The translations under genes and the position numbers were made by a program. DNA of 64,000 nucleotides from WHSW01 sp963729075 (GTDB taxonomy: Bacteria; Actinomycetota; Thermoleophilia; Solirubrobacterales; 70-9): positions 280,053-344,052 of the forward strand of contig CAVSMU010000018.1 in the NCBI GenBank assembly GCA_963729075.1, given 5' to 3'. A model generated the notes under the pieces. It made no database searches, had not been told where the DNA came from, and worked only from the letters and a program-made list of their open reading frames with translations. Shown here in pieces: positions 9,342 through 19,365 of the stretch. The first letter of the stretch is position 1; every line of letters begins with the position of its first letter.

Positions 9342-11246
9342 ATGAGGCTCGAGCAGGGACAGCGGGTCGGCGACCGCTACCGGCTGGAGCGGCGCCTCGG
9401 CAGCGGGGGGATGGCGGACGTCTGGCTCGCGCGCGACGAGATGCTCAACCGCCTCGTGGCGGTGAAGTTCCTGCATGAGCGCTTCGCGCAGGACGCGCAG
9501 TTCGTCGAGCGCTTTCGCCGCGAGGCCGAGGCCGCCGCCGGCCTCCAGCACGCGAACGTGGTGGGCGTCTTCGACCGCGGCGTCGCGGACGGCCGCCACT
9601 GGATCGCGATGGAGTACGTCGAGGGCGCGGCGCTAAAGGACCTGATCGCCCGGGGGCTGTCCGTCGGGGAGGCGGTGGAGATCATCCGCCAGGTCCTCTC
9701 GGGGGCGAGGTTCGCGCACGCGCGGGGCATCGTCCACCGCGACCTCAAGCCCCAGAACGTGCTCGTCGACGGCGAGGGACGCGCGCGGGTGAGCGACTTC
9801 GGAATCGCGCGCGCCGGCGCCTCCGAGATCACCGCCACGGGCTCCGTGCTGGGCACCGCCCAGTACCTGTCGCCCGAGCAGGCGCAGGGCCTCGACGTGA
9901 CCGCGACGTCCGACATCTACTCGGTCGGCGTGATGCTCTACGAGGCGCTGACCGGCCGCGTGCCCTTCGATGCCGACACGCCGGTCGCCGTCGCGCTCAA
10001 GCAGGTCTCCGAGCAACCCCGGCCCCCTTCGGAGCTCAATCCGCAGGTGCCCCCGGCGCTAGACGCGGTCGTGCTGCGTGCGCTCGCCAAGGACCCCGCG
10101 AACCGGTTCCAGTCGGCGGACGAGTTCATACGGGCGCTCGACGCGGCCGAGGCCGACCCCTCGGGGGGCTCGCTCGGCAACACCGCCGCATACGCGCCCG
10201 CTGCCGCCGGGGCCCTCGCCGGCGCCGCGATGGGCGCCGATCGGGCCGGCGGCGCGGGCGCCCCCGACGGGGCGGTCGCGCCGAGCGAGGGCGCCGGAGG
10301 CGGTTGGATCACACGGCGCCGAGTCGCGGTGCTGGCGGCCATCGCGCTGATCGGTGGCGGCGTCGCCGCCTGGGCGCTGACCCGGCCGGACCAGGTGAAC
10401 GTGCCCGCGGTGATCGAGCAGCCGAGCGACGAGGCGCGGGAGCTGCTCGAGCGTCGCGGCTTCGACGTCTCGGTGGCCACGGTCTCCAACTGCGCCCCGG
10501 AGGACACCGTGGTCGAGCAGGACCCGCCGGCCGGCTCGGAGGCCGAGGAGGGGTCGCGCGTGACCCTCACCGTGAGCCTCGGACTGAGCGTCAGGGTGCC
10601 GCCGATGCGCGACCTGCCGCTGGCCGAGGCGCGCAGGCGCCTTCAGCGGGTCGACCTGTTGGTGGAGACCCGCGAGCAGCCATCGCGGGACATCCGCGCC
10701 GGGCGGGTGATCCAGAGCATGCCGGCGGGCGGCGAGGAGACCGATTGCCAGTCGACCGTCACCCTGATCGTCTCGAAGGGCCCGAACCTGGTCACGCTCC
10801 CCGACGTGCTCGGGGACTCGCAGGAGGTGGCCGAGGCCGAGCTCGAGCGGCGTGGCTTCATCGTCGACGTGGACACCCGCAACGCCGACGAGCCCGAGGG
10901 CACCGTCATCGGGCAGGATCCGGGCCCGGGGTCCGAGCTGCTGCGGGGCGACGCGGTGACGATCATCGTCTCGACCGGGGCGGGTTCGGTGCTCGTGCCC
11001 AGCGTCGAGGGTCAGCCGCGCGACGCGGCCACGGCCACGCTCACCGGACGGGGCCTCGACGTGAACATCGTCGAGCAGGGAACCGAGGACGAGGGGGATG
11101 ACGACCGGGTGCTCGATCAGGCGCCGGACGCGGGGACGCGGGTGCGCCAGGGCGACACGGTCACGATCTTCGTCGCCGTCTTCGAGCCCCCGGTCGAGAT
11201 CGAGCCGCCGGGCGACGCGACGACCGAGGACACTGTCACACCGTGA
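9342..11246 (+). CDS. pknB: PknB-type serine/threonine kinase with four PASTA domains
   Basis: 634 residues; the ATG follows the pbpA stop directly. Kinase domain about 12-270: GSGGMADV loop, VAVKF lysine, HRDLKPQN (Asp134), DFG (Asp152), SPE. An Ala/Gly-rich linker leads to one membrane helix (about 327-347) and four outside PASTA repeats (about 353-625), which in PknB/Stk1 bind muropeptides or lipid II. It is expected to sense wall status and phosphorylate the FHA proteins and wall enzymes of this operon. It is the third-last to last control element before ddl. Confidence 0.95.
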   Translation: MRLEQGQRVGDRYRLERRLGSGGMADVWLARDEMLNRLVAVKFLHERFAQDAQFVERFRREAEAAAGLQHANVVGVFDRGVADGRHWIAMEYVEGAALKDLIARGLSVGEAVEIIRQVLSGARFAHARGIVHRDLKPQNVLVDGEGRARVSDFGIARAGASEITATGSVLGTAQYLSPEQAQGLDVTATSDIYSVGVMLYEALTGRVPFDADTPVAVALKQVSEQPRPPSELNPQVPPALDAVVLRALAKDPANRFQSADEFIRALDAAEADPSGGSLGNTAAYAPAAAGALAGAAMGADRAGGAGAPDGAVAPSEGAGGGWITRRRVAVLAAIALIGGGVAAWALTRPDQVNVPAVIEQPSDEARELLERRGFDVSVATVSNCAPEDTVVEQDPPAGSEAEEGSRVTLTVSLGLSVRVPPMRDLPLAEARRRLQRVDLLVETREQPSRDIRAGRVIQSMPAGGEETDCQSTVTLIVSKGPNLVTLPDVLGDSQEVAEAELERRGFIVDVDTRNADEPEGTVIGQDPGPGSELLRGDAVTIIVSTGAGSVLVPSVEGQPRDAATATLTGRGLDVNIVEQGTEDEGDDDRVLDQAPDAGTRVRQGDTVTIFVAVFEPPVEIEPPGDATTEDTVTP

Positions 11247-12232
11247 AGGTCGCGGTGATCTCCGGCGGGCGCTCCTCGGAGCACGAGATCTCGCTGCAGT
11301 CCGGCGCCTCGGTCGCCGCCGGGCTGCGCGAGGCGGGCCACGACGTCACCGAGGTGCTGATCGACCGCGAGGGCCGCTGGCTCGCCGCCGGGGAGGAGGT
11401 CGAGCTCCGCGCCGCGGCCGGGTTGCTCGGCTGCGACGTCGCCTTTCCGGTGCTTCACGGCCCGTTCGGCGAGGACGGAACGGTCCAGGGGATGCTCGAG
11501 TGCCTCGACGTCGCCTACGCGGGTCCCAGCGTGCTCGCGGCGGCGGTGGCGATGGACAAGCTGACCTGCAAGCGCCTGCTCGCGTTCGGCGGCCTGCCCC
11601 AGGTCGAGTTCGCCGAGGTCGGCGAGGACGGCTGGCGCGAGCACGTGGCCGCGATGCCGAGGCCACTCTGGGTGAAGCCTTCGCGCCTCGGCTCCAGCGT
11701 CGGCATCACCCGGGTCTCCAACCCCGAGCGGGAGCTCGACCAGGCGGTGGAGACGGCGCGCGCCCACGACCCGCGGGTGATCGTCGAAGCTGACGCCGAG
11801 GCCCGCGAGGTCGAGTGCTCGGTCATCGGCAACGCCGGCATCGGGGACGACGAGAGCATCGAGACGTCGGTGCCCGGGGCGATCGTCACCAAGGCTTCTG
11901 ACTGGTACGACTTCGAGGCCAAGTACGCCGAGGGCGGGATGGAGCTGATCGTGCCGGCGCCGCTCGACGACCCGACCGTCGCCCGCGTCCGCGAGCTCGC
12001 CGAGCGGGTCTTCGTCGCGATCGGCGGCACCGGCCTCGCGCGCTGCGACTTCTTCGTTCGGGACGACGGCGAGGTCCTCGTGAACGAGATCAACACGATC
12101 CCGGGGTTCACCGCGACGAGCGTCTTCGGGAAGCTGTTCGAGGCCAGCGGCGTCCCCTACGCCGAGCTCTGCGACCGCCTCGTCCGGCTCGGGGCCGACC
12201 GCCACCGCCGCGAGCGCGAATACCGGTTCTGA
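11243..12232 (+). CDS. ddl: D-alanine--D-alanine ligase
   Basis: 329 residues, GTG start overlapping the pknB stop (GTGA). An ATP-grasp enzyme that makes the D-Ala-D-Ala dipeptide for the peptidoglycan precursor. Motifs: N-terminal GGRSSEHEISL, the HGPFGEDGTVQG substrate loop, KPSRLGSSVGI (ATP loop) and NEINTIPGFT with the metal-binding Glu/Asn. Its fusion to the end of the kinase operon puts precursor supply under the same transcript as polymerisation and signalling; elsewhere ddl is usually in the mur cluster. Confidence 0.94.
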   Translation: MKVAVISGGRSSEHEISLQSGASVAAGLREAGHDVTEVLIDREGRWLAAGEEVELRAAAGLLGCDVAFPVLHGPFGEDGTVQGMLECLDVAYAGPSVLAAAVAMDKLTCKRLLAFGGLPQVEFAEVGEDGWREHVAAMPRPLWVKPSRLGSSVGITRVSNPERELDQAVETARAHDPRVIVEADAEAREVECSVIGNAGIGDDESIETSVPGAIVTKASDWYDFEAKYAEGGMELIVPAPLDDPTVARVRELAERVFVAIGGTGLARCDFFVRDDGEVLVNEINTIPGFTATSVFGKLFEASGVPYAELCDRLVRLGADRHRREREYRF

Positions 12233-12248
12233 ACGGAGCCGCGCGCCC

Positions 12249-13763
12249 CTAGCTGACCAGCTCGATGTCGGACACCTCTGGCCGGAAGCGGTCCTCGTCG
12301 GAGGCGGACGCGAGCTTCGTGAACCAGAGCAGGAAGAACCTGCTCGGCTCCGGGACCTCCAGCGGTGCCTGGCTCTCCGTGTCGGCGTTCGTGATCGTGC
12401 CGATCGGGCCGGTCCACCCGTCGAGCGTCTCGGGTGGCCCCGACGCCGCCGAGTAGATCTCGGCGTCCCATCCGCCGACGGGCGAGCGGACGATTATCGT
12501 CGTCGGCGTGACGGGCTCCTCCGTCTCGACGTAGAGCCCGACTCCGTCCTTGAGGCCTCCGAAGAGCTCGGTGTCGTAGTGCTCTCCCACCCACTGGGTG
12601 CCGCTCTGGTTGCCGTCGATCGCGAAGTCCGTTTCCTCGGGGAGCTCGCCGTCGCCGCCGATCGGGTCGAAGTCGACGGCCGACGCCAGCTCGATCGGCT
12701 CACCGGTCACGTCCGTGCCACCGCCGCCGTTGCCGCGCTCGCGACTCTCGCCGGTCAGCCCGGCGATCAGCAGCGCGGCGGCGGTCCCCGCCAGGACGAG
12801 CAGGATGCCTGCGACCGAGACCCGGCGCGAGGTCAGGATCCGCCGGTGGCGGGGTGGCACCGAGTCGAGGACGGTCGTCGCCTCGCCGGTCGAGCGCCCC
12901 GCGCGCGCGATCTCGACCTCGAGCGCGCTCTCGAGATCGGTCAGCATCGCGTTCATGTCCGGGTAGCGCTTGTCGGGCTTCTTCTCGGTCGCGCGCTCGA
13001 CCACGGCCGCCAGTGCCGACGACACCTCGGGGCGCTTGGCCTGCACGTCGGGCATGCGCTCGTTGACATGCTTCATCGCCACGCCGACGAGGTTCTCCGC
13101 CCGGAACGGGACCTCTCCGGTGAGCATCTCGTACAGGAGCACGCCGAGCGAGTAGATGTCCGAGCGCGCGTCGACCCCGTGGCCCATCGCCTGCTCGGGA
13201 GCGACGTAGTCGGTCGTCCCGAGTACCCGCCCGGTGGCCGTGAGTCCGTCCTGCTCGAGCTCGCGCGCGATCCCGAAGTCGGTCACCTTCGCCCGCCCCT
13301 CGGAGTCGATCAGGACGTTCTGCGGCTTGACGTCGCGATGCACGAGCCGGCGCGCGTGAGCGGCCTGCAGGCCGCGGCCGACCTCGATCGCGTAGGCGGC
13401 GGCCTCGTCGAGGGGCAGCTTGCCGAGCCGCTCGATGCGCTCCTTCAGCGTCTCGCCGTCGCAGTACTCGAAGACGATGTAGGGCCGGCCGCCGTCCTCG
13501 CCGGCATCGATGACCGCCACCACGTTGGGGTGCGAGACCTGCGCCACCGCCCGCGCCTCGCGCCGGAAGCGCTCGATCTGGTCCGGCTGATCGGAGATCT
13601 CGCGGTGCAGCACCTTCGCCGCAACCCAGCGCTCCAGCGTCTCGTCGCGGGCCAGATACACGGTCGACATCCCGCCGCTGCCCAGCTTCTGCTCGAGCCG
13701 GTACCGCCCCGAGAGCACCGTCCCGGTCAGCGCGCCCGCCATCCCTGTCGTCGCCTCGCTCAC
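12249..13763 (-). CDS. serine/threonine protein kinase with extracellular discoidin-like domain
   Basis: 504 residues from a GTG (ATG at 13742 is the alternative start). Kinase domain about 20-280: GSGGMSTV loop, Lys50, HRDVKPQN (Asp144), DFG (Asp162), APE. One helix (about 315-336) and a Gly-rich spacer precede an outside domain (about 355-500) with DFDPIGGDGE, FAIDGN, TQW and DGVGLYVE, the pattern of galactose-binding/discoidin folds attached to kinases and MurJ-linked pseudokinases in actinobacteria. It could sense a glycan; that is inference. Convergent with ddl, 16 bases apart. Confidence 0.9.
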   Translation of the reverse strand: MSEATTGMAGALTGTVLSGRYRLEQKLGSGGMSTVYLARDETLERWVAAKVLHREISDQPDQIERFRREARAVAQVSHPNVVAVIDAGEDGGRPYIVFEYCDGETLKERIERLGKLPLDEAAAYAIEVGRGLQAAHARRLVHRDVKPQNVLIDSEGRAKVTDFGIARELEQDGLTATGRVLGTTDYVAPEQAMGHGVDARSDIYSLGVLLYEMLTGEVPFRAENLVGVAMKHVNERMPDVQAKRPEVSSALAAVVERATEKKPDKRYPDMNAMLTDLESALEVEIARAGRSTGEATTVLDSVPPRHRRILTSRRVSVAGILLVLAGTAAALLIAGLTGESRERGNGGGGTDVTGEPIELASAVDFDPIGGDGELPEETDFAIDGNQSGTQWVGEHYDTELFGGLKDGVGLYVETEEPVTPTTIIVRSPVGGWDAEIYSAASGPPETLDGWTGPIGTITNADTESQAPLEVPEPSRFFLLWFTKLASASDEDRFRPEVSDIELVS

Positions 13764-13875
13764 GTCACTGCTTTTTACTCTCGCATACGCCCCGCGCCGC
13801 GCAAGGCCCGGACTGCATGATGGACCGTCCAGCCTTACTACGACGCCGAACCCGGCTGCTCCTTCCCTACCCGGT

Positions 13876-14139
13876 ATGTCAGGCTGTAGCGCGCGCCCGC
13901 GATCAGGGGGTCGCGGCGGTCGTATCAACCACGACCTCGTGGGACAGCTCTCGCTCGACGCCGGGGTCGATCCGGCCGAGGTGTCGGTCGAGTGCCCGGA
14001 GGGCCAGGAGGCCGAAGAGGGCAACGAGTTCCAGTGCACGCTGACCGCGCCGAACGGCGACGAGGTCGCGGTCGACGTAACGATCACCGAGGGAGGCGAC
14101 AGCTTCGAGGCCGTCGTGCCCCCGCAGCAGTTCGAGTAG
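13876..14139 (+). CDS. DUF4333 domain protein
   Basis: 87 residues. The pattern VECPEGQEAEEGNEFQCTLTA...GDEVAVDVTITEG is a DUF4333 domain with its two conserved cysteines; members are usually secreted or lipoproteins of actinobacteria, function unknown. The N-terminus here (MSGCSARP) has a lipobox-like Cys but no hydrophobic stretch. A different frame just upstream (from ATG 13817/13820) reads RRRTRLLLPYP, a possible start of a signal peptide; a single missing base near 13865-13875 would join them. Flanked by a minus-strand kinase and the DJ-1-like gene. Confidence 0.62.
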   Translation: MSGCSARPRSGGRGGRINHDLVGQLSLDAGVDPAEVSVECPEGQEAEEGNEFQCTLTAPNGDEVAVDVTITEGGDSFEAVVPPQQFE

Positions 14140-14150
14140 CGGAGGTCCCG

Positions 14151-14781
14151 CTAGGGGGCGTTTTCGAGGCTGCGGATGAGCTCGACGAGCTCGGGCGTGG
14201 CCTTGTGGGGCGCCCCCGCGTCGAACGGCGGGTCGGGGTCGTACTCGATCCCGAGCTGGATCGCCTTCGCGACGTCGTCGCCGGCGACCCGTGCCGCAAG
14301 GGTCAGGGCCATGTCGATGCCGGAGGAGACCCCCGCGGCGGTGACGACCTTGCCGTCCTCGACCACCCGCGCGTCCACGGGCTCGGCGCCGTACGCGCGG
14401 AGCGCCTCGCGATAGACCCAGTGGCTGGTGGCGCGCTTGCCCTCGAGGAGGCCGGCGGCGCCGAGCACCAGCGAGCCGGTGCAGACCGATGTCGTCCAGG
14501 CCGACGTCTCGTGCGCGGAGCGCAGCCAGTCGAGCACCTCGTCGTCGCCGAGCAGCGGCCGGTTGCCCTCGCCACCCGGCACGAGCACGATCTCGGGGTC
14601 GGGAAGGTCGGCGAGCCCGAGGTCCGCGCTGAGCGCGAGGGCGCCCGGTGTCGGTGCGCTTCGGGCCGGGCTCCTTGGCGACGAACCGTAGGTCGGCGCC
14701 GGGCAGGCGCGAGAGAACCTCGTAGGGGCCGACGGCGTCCAGCGCCGTGAGCTGGTCGAAGATCAGGATCGCGATTCGCAT
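14151..14781 (-). CDS. DJ-1/PfpI (GlxA-like) family protein, frameshifted
   Basis: The N-terminal part from ATG 14781 reads MRIAILIFDQLTALDAVGPYEVLSRLPG and runs to about 14645; the remainder, from LALSADLGLADLPDP through LVPGGEGN, the nucleophile-elbow-like VCTGS and the C-terminal AAGVSSGIDM, is in the +1 frame. One extra base (or two missing) near 14640-14648 explains it. The family includes glutamine-amidotransferase-like proteins, isonitrile hydratases and regulators without the AraC domain; no specific activity can be assigned. As given, translation from 14781 would run on in the wrong frame and lose the active-site region. Confidence 0.8.
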
Positions 14782-14813
14782 GCAGACATGTTGACCGTTC
14801 TGCGGCCGCTCGT

Positions 14814-15820
<1,007 letters not shown>

Positions 15821-15824
<4 letters not shown>

Positions 15825-16630
15825 CGTCGCCGCATTCTCGCCACAACGGCGGTCGCGAGGCCCAGGCGGTACGCCGCGTACGGCCACAGCGCCCGATCGC
15901 GCTCCACGAGTGAGATGAGCCGCTGGGACGCCAGGGTGGAGGCAAACGAGGTCGCGACGCCGGCGGCAATCGCCCGGCGGAGCTCACTGCTGACCCCACG
16001 ACGGCGCAGCCGGATTCCCTTCAGCGCCGTCGCGCCGATGATGACGGGCAGCGCGACCGTTCGCGAGAGCAGGTTCGCGTGCTCCCGGGTGAATCGCCGA
16101 AACCGCGCGGCGGTGAGTGTCGCGCCGTTGCGCGACACCCCAGGTACGAGTGCCGCGGCCTGAGCGACGCCCAGCGCGAGCCCGTCCGCCGGGCCGGCGT
16201 CGCCCGGCCCGCGCTCCTGAGGACGCGTGTCCGCCGCCACCATCCCCGCTGCGCCGGCGAGCAGGCCGGCTGCGATGCTTCGCGGGCCGCCGAGCCGGCC
16301 CTCGATCTGGCGCTCGAGCCGGTAGCCCGCGATGGCCGGCGGCACGAACGACAGCGCGACCACCGCCGCCCGCCTCCCATCGAAGGCCCTGAGCTCAGCG
16401 GCGATCACGCGGCGCTGGCCGATCAGCAGCGCGGCCGCCGTCCCGGCGTGCAGGGCGACGTCGAAGCTCTTGCGGGCCTCGGCGTCGAGCCCTTCGAAAT
16501 CCCAGCCCGCGAACCAGGGCACCAGCGCCAGGTGCGCCGAACTCGAGACCGGCAGCAGCTCGGCCGGCCCTTGGACGGCGCCGAGGATCGCCGCGCGCCG
16601 GGCGCTCAGACCGGGAGCGCCCGCCGTCAT
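15821..16630 (-). CDS. uppP: undecaprenyl-diphosphatase (BacA/UppP family)
   Basis: 269 residues, multi-pass membrane protein. Recycles the undecaprenyl carrier used for peptidoglycan and capsule export by removing a phosphate. It has QGPAELLPVSSSAHL (family consensus QGxTEFLPVSSSGHL, with the catalytic Glu24 kept) and PGVSRNGATLT (consensus PGxSRSGATI). The substitutions in both motifs make it a divergent member, so reduced or altered activity is possible. It sits between purM and dedA on the same strand, close to the polysaccharide locus that would consume the carrier. Confidence 0.85.
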
Positions 16631-16634
16631 CGAA

Positions 16635-17306
16635 TCAGGGGCCGGCTTCGGCCGGCTGCGTCCCGTTGCGGCGGCGCCGAATCAGCCAGTAGATGATCAG
16701 GCCGACGATCGCGGCGAGCACCACGTAGTCGCCGTAGTGGAGGTAGTCCCGCCACTCCTCCCAGTTGTCTCCGACCTGCTCGCCGATGAAGCCGAGCAGC
16801 AGCACCCAGGGGACGCAGCCCGCGAGCGTGAGCAGGGTGAAGCGCCAGAACGGCATCCTGGCCACCCCGGCAGGCAGCGAGATGAACGTGCGGATGATCG
16901 GCAGCATCCGGGCGAAGAACACGGTCGCGTCGCCGTGGCGCTCGAACCAGCGATCCGCCCACTCGAGATGGCGCCGGTTGATGTGGATCAAACGGTTCTT
17001 CTCGAGCAGCTCCATGCGGCCGTAGTAGCCGGCCGCCCAGGCGACCCAGGAGCCGACGACGTTGCCGAGCACCCCCGCGACGACGATCCCGAACAGGGTC
17101 ATCTCGCCCTCGGAGACGTTGAACCCGGCGAACAGCATGATCGCCTCGCTGGGCACCGGGATGCAGGCGCTCTCGAGCAGCATCAAGAAGAAGACCCCGG
17201 CGTAGCCCATCGCGTCGATCACGTCGACGGCCGCCTCGACGATCGGATCGACGACGAAGTCGGTCAGCCCCCCCACGACGGGCGTCTGCGCGCTGATCGG
17301 GTCCAT
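16635..17306 (-). CDS. DedA/SNARE-associated family membrane protein
   Basis: 223 residues. Has the DedA signature of a re-entrant helix: GVFFLMLLESACIPVPSE near the N-terminus, then a soluble loop and FARMLPIIRTFISLPAGVARM in the second half, with conserved Glu, Arg and Pro. The family includes recently recognised undecaprenyl-phosphate flippases (DedA/UptA), which would fit a neighbour of UppP, 4 bases downstream. ATG at 17306 was taken; upstream in-frame codons add an unlikely Arg-rich tail. Confidence 0.9.
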   Translation of the reverse strand: MDPISAQTPVVGGLTDFVVDPIVEAAVDVIDAMGYAGVFFLMLLESACIPVPSEAIMLFAGFNVSEGEMTLFGIVVAGVLGNVVGSWVAWAAGYYGRMELLEKNRLIHINRRHLEWADRWFERHGDATVFFARMLPIIRTFISLPAGVARMPFWRFTLLTLAGCVPWVLLLGFIGEQVGDNWEEWRDYLHYGDYVVLAAIVGLIIYWLIRRRRNGTQPAEAGP

Positions 17307-17362
17307 GCGGGCGGGAGAGGTTACCCGCCGGGCGCCCACCGACCACCGTAGACTGGCCGCGA

Positions 17363-17407
17363 GGGGCCTTGCCCCGAAAGCAGCATGTAAGGGCGCCGTA
17401 GGCGCCC
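17363..17407 (+). promoter_or_regulatory. two small hairpins in the capD leader
   Basis: Between dedA and the polysaccharide gene lie two inverted repeats: GGGGC-ctt-GCCCC (17363-17375) and a perfect 7-base stem GGGCGCC-gta-GGCGCCC (17391-17407), separated by a stretch containing ATGTAA, a start codon followed at once by a stop (17385-17390). The second hairpin ends 12 bases before the capD start, where the ribosome would bind. A role in restricting translation or in attenuation is possible but not shown. Confidence 0.35.
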
Positions 17408-17419
17408 GCAAGTAATTTG

Positions 17420-19303
17420 ATGATTCTGTCCCGCCTCACGGATCCGGTCTACAGGCGGCGGGCGCTCGAGTTCGCGGCTGACGCGCTGCTCTGCGCCGCG
17501 GCGTTCGCGCTCGCCTTCAAGCTCCGCTTCCTCGACGAGCGCATGCCGGAGCGTTACGAGACGATGCTCGTCGGCTCGATTGCGTTCGTCGCGGTCGGCA
17601 AGGCGGCGGTGCTCGAGGTGCTCGGGATGCATCAGCAGTGGTGGCGCTACTTCCGCCTCCCCGATCTCTGGCCGCTGTTCCGGTCGCTGGCGATCGCGAG
17701 CGCCCTGATGGTCCTCGTCTTCGTGCTCGCCAAGCCGTTTCCCGACGGCCTGCCGCGATCGGTCGTGATCCTCGATCTGATTCTCTCGTGCGCGTTGCTC
17801 GGCGGGGCGAGGCTCGCGCGCCGTTCGCTCGCCGAGCGGCCGGCGCGTCGCGCCGGCCAGCGCCGCCTGCGCGAGGTGCTGGTCGTCGGCGCCGGCTCCG
17901 GCGGCCAGATGGTGGTTCGCGAGCTCAAGCTCAACCCGAATCTGGGTGCCCGCGCGATCGGATTCCTCGATGACGATCCGCGCAAGCGGGGCATGCGCAC
18001 CGAGGGCCTCAAGGTCATCGGCACTACCGACGAGGTCGGGCCGATCTGCGACCGGCTCGTCCCCGACGAGGTGGTGATCGCGATCCCGTCCGCTCCCGGA
18101 GTGCTGCGCGCGAAGGTCGTCGCCGCGTGTCGCGATCGCGGGATTCCGGTGCGAACGCTTCCGACCGTGTTCGAGCTGCTTCGCGGCGGCGTGCAGCTCA
18201 CGCGCCAGCTGCGCGAGGTCCGGGTGGAGGACGTTCTCGGGCGCGATCCGGTGGTCATGGAGCTCGAGCGGGTCGGCGCTTACCTCGAGGACAAGCGGGT
18301 GCTGGTGACCGGCGCGGGGGGCTCGATCGGCGCCGAGCTCTGCCGCCAGATCGCGCGCGTGCAGCCGCGGCTGCTGGTGATGCTCGATCACGCCGAGGAC
18401 AACCTGTTCGAGATCGATCGGGAGATGACCGGCCGCTGGCACTTCAACCGGGTGGAGTCGGTCCTCGCCGACTGCAGGGAAGGCGACCGGATGCTCGAGG
18501 TGATGCAGCGCTTCAAGCCCGAGGTCGTCTTCCACGCCGCCGCCTACAAGCACGTGCCGCTGATGGAGGCGAACCCGCTCGAAGCGCTGCGCAACAACGC
18601 GATCGCGACCCAGGTGACGGCGAAGACGGCCGCCGTGGCCGGGGCCCAGCGCTTCGTCCTGGTCTCGACCGACAAGGCGGTCAATCCGCGCACGGTCATG
18701 GGCGCGACCAAGGCGATGGCGGAGTGGATCGTCGAGGCGGCGGGGCAGCGCACGCCGCAGACGAAGTTCACGATCGTGCGCTTCGGCAACGTGCTCGCGT
18801 CCTCGGGCAGCGTGGTCCCGATCTTCCGGTCGCAGATCGAGCAGGGCGGCCCGGTGACGGTGACGCACCCGGAGATGACCCGGTACTTCATGACCATCCC
18901 GGAGTCGGTCCAGCTCGTGATCCAGGCCGGCGACCTCGGGGGCACGTCAGGGGAGGTGTTCGTACTCGAGATGGGCGAGCCGGTCCGGATCATCGACCTC
19001 GCGCGCAACATGATCCGGCTCGCCGGCTACGAGCCCGACGCGGAGATCGCGATCGAGATCGTCGGCGTGCGCCCAGGGGAGAAGATCCACGAGGAGCTCT
19101 TCAACGACGGCGAGCGCTCGCAGCAGACGTCAGCCGAGCGGATCGTGCGGGCGGTGCGGGCGAGGCCCCTCGATCCGGAGTGGGTCGAGGAGACGATCGA
19201 GCGCCTGGAGTCGCTGGTGGCCTCCGGCGACGAGGCGGGCCTCGCGGAGCACGTGGTGGAGTTGATGGGGACCGAGGGCGCGGCAGGGCGGACGCTGGTC
19301 TGA
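17420..19303 (+). CDS. CapD/FlaA1-type polysaccharide biosynthesis protein (NDP-sugar 4,6-dehydratase)
   Basis: 627 residues. Four N-terminal membrane helices, a CoA-binding-like Rossmann domain (VVGAGSGGQMVVREL), then an extended-SDR domain with TGAGGSIGAELCRQI for the nucleotide and STDKAVNPRTVMGATK, in which the usual catalytic Tyr is Met as in PglF/FlaA1-type dehydratases. It likely converts UDP-GlcNAc to a 4-keto-6-deoxy sugar for surface glycans such as bacillosamine or fucosamine derivatives. ATG 17420 was preferred to the TTG directly before it. First gene of the capsule-like locus. Confidence 0.88.
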   Translation: MILSRLTDPVYRRRALEFAADALLCAAAFALAFKLRFLDERMPERYETMLVGSIAFVAVGKAAVLEVLGMHQQWWRYFRLPDLWPLFRSLAIASALMVLVFVLAKPFPDGLPRSVVILDLILSCALLGGARLARRSLAERPARRAGQRRLREVLVVGAGSGGQMVVRELKLNPNLGARAIGFLDDDPRKRGMRTEGLKVIGTTDEVGPICDRLVPDEVVIAIPSAPGVLRAKVVAACRDRGIPVRTLPTVFELLRGGVQLTRQLREVRVEDVLGRDPVVMELERVGAYLEDKRVLVTGAGGSIGAELCRQIARVQPRLLVMLDHAEDNLFEIDREMTGRWHFNRVESVLADCREGDRMLEVMQRFKPEVVFHAAAYKHVPLMEANPLEALRNNAIATQVTAKTAAVAGAQRFVLVSTDKAVNPRTVMGATKAMAEWIVEAAGQRTPQTKFTIVRFGNVLASSGSVVPIFRSQIEQGGPVTVTHPEMTRYFMTIPESVQLVIQAGDLGGTSGEVFVLEMGEPVRIIDLARNMIRLAGYEPDAEIAIEIVGVRPGEKIHEELFNDGERSQQTSAERIVRAVRARPLDPEWVEETIERLESLVASGDEAGLAEHVVELMGTEGAAGRTLV

Positions 19304-19365
19304 TCCATAAGATCACTCGCCACGATGGGTGATCCGGATCCGCGCGCCGGCGACTGCGCAGACTG

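Noticed and set aside
12579..13820. 413-codon frame on the plus strand
   Set aside because: Antisense of the third kinase; no family motif, while the minus strand has complete kinase motifs.
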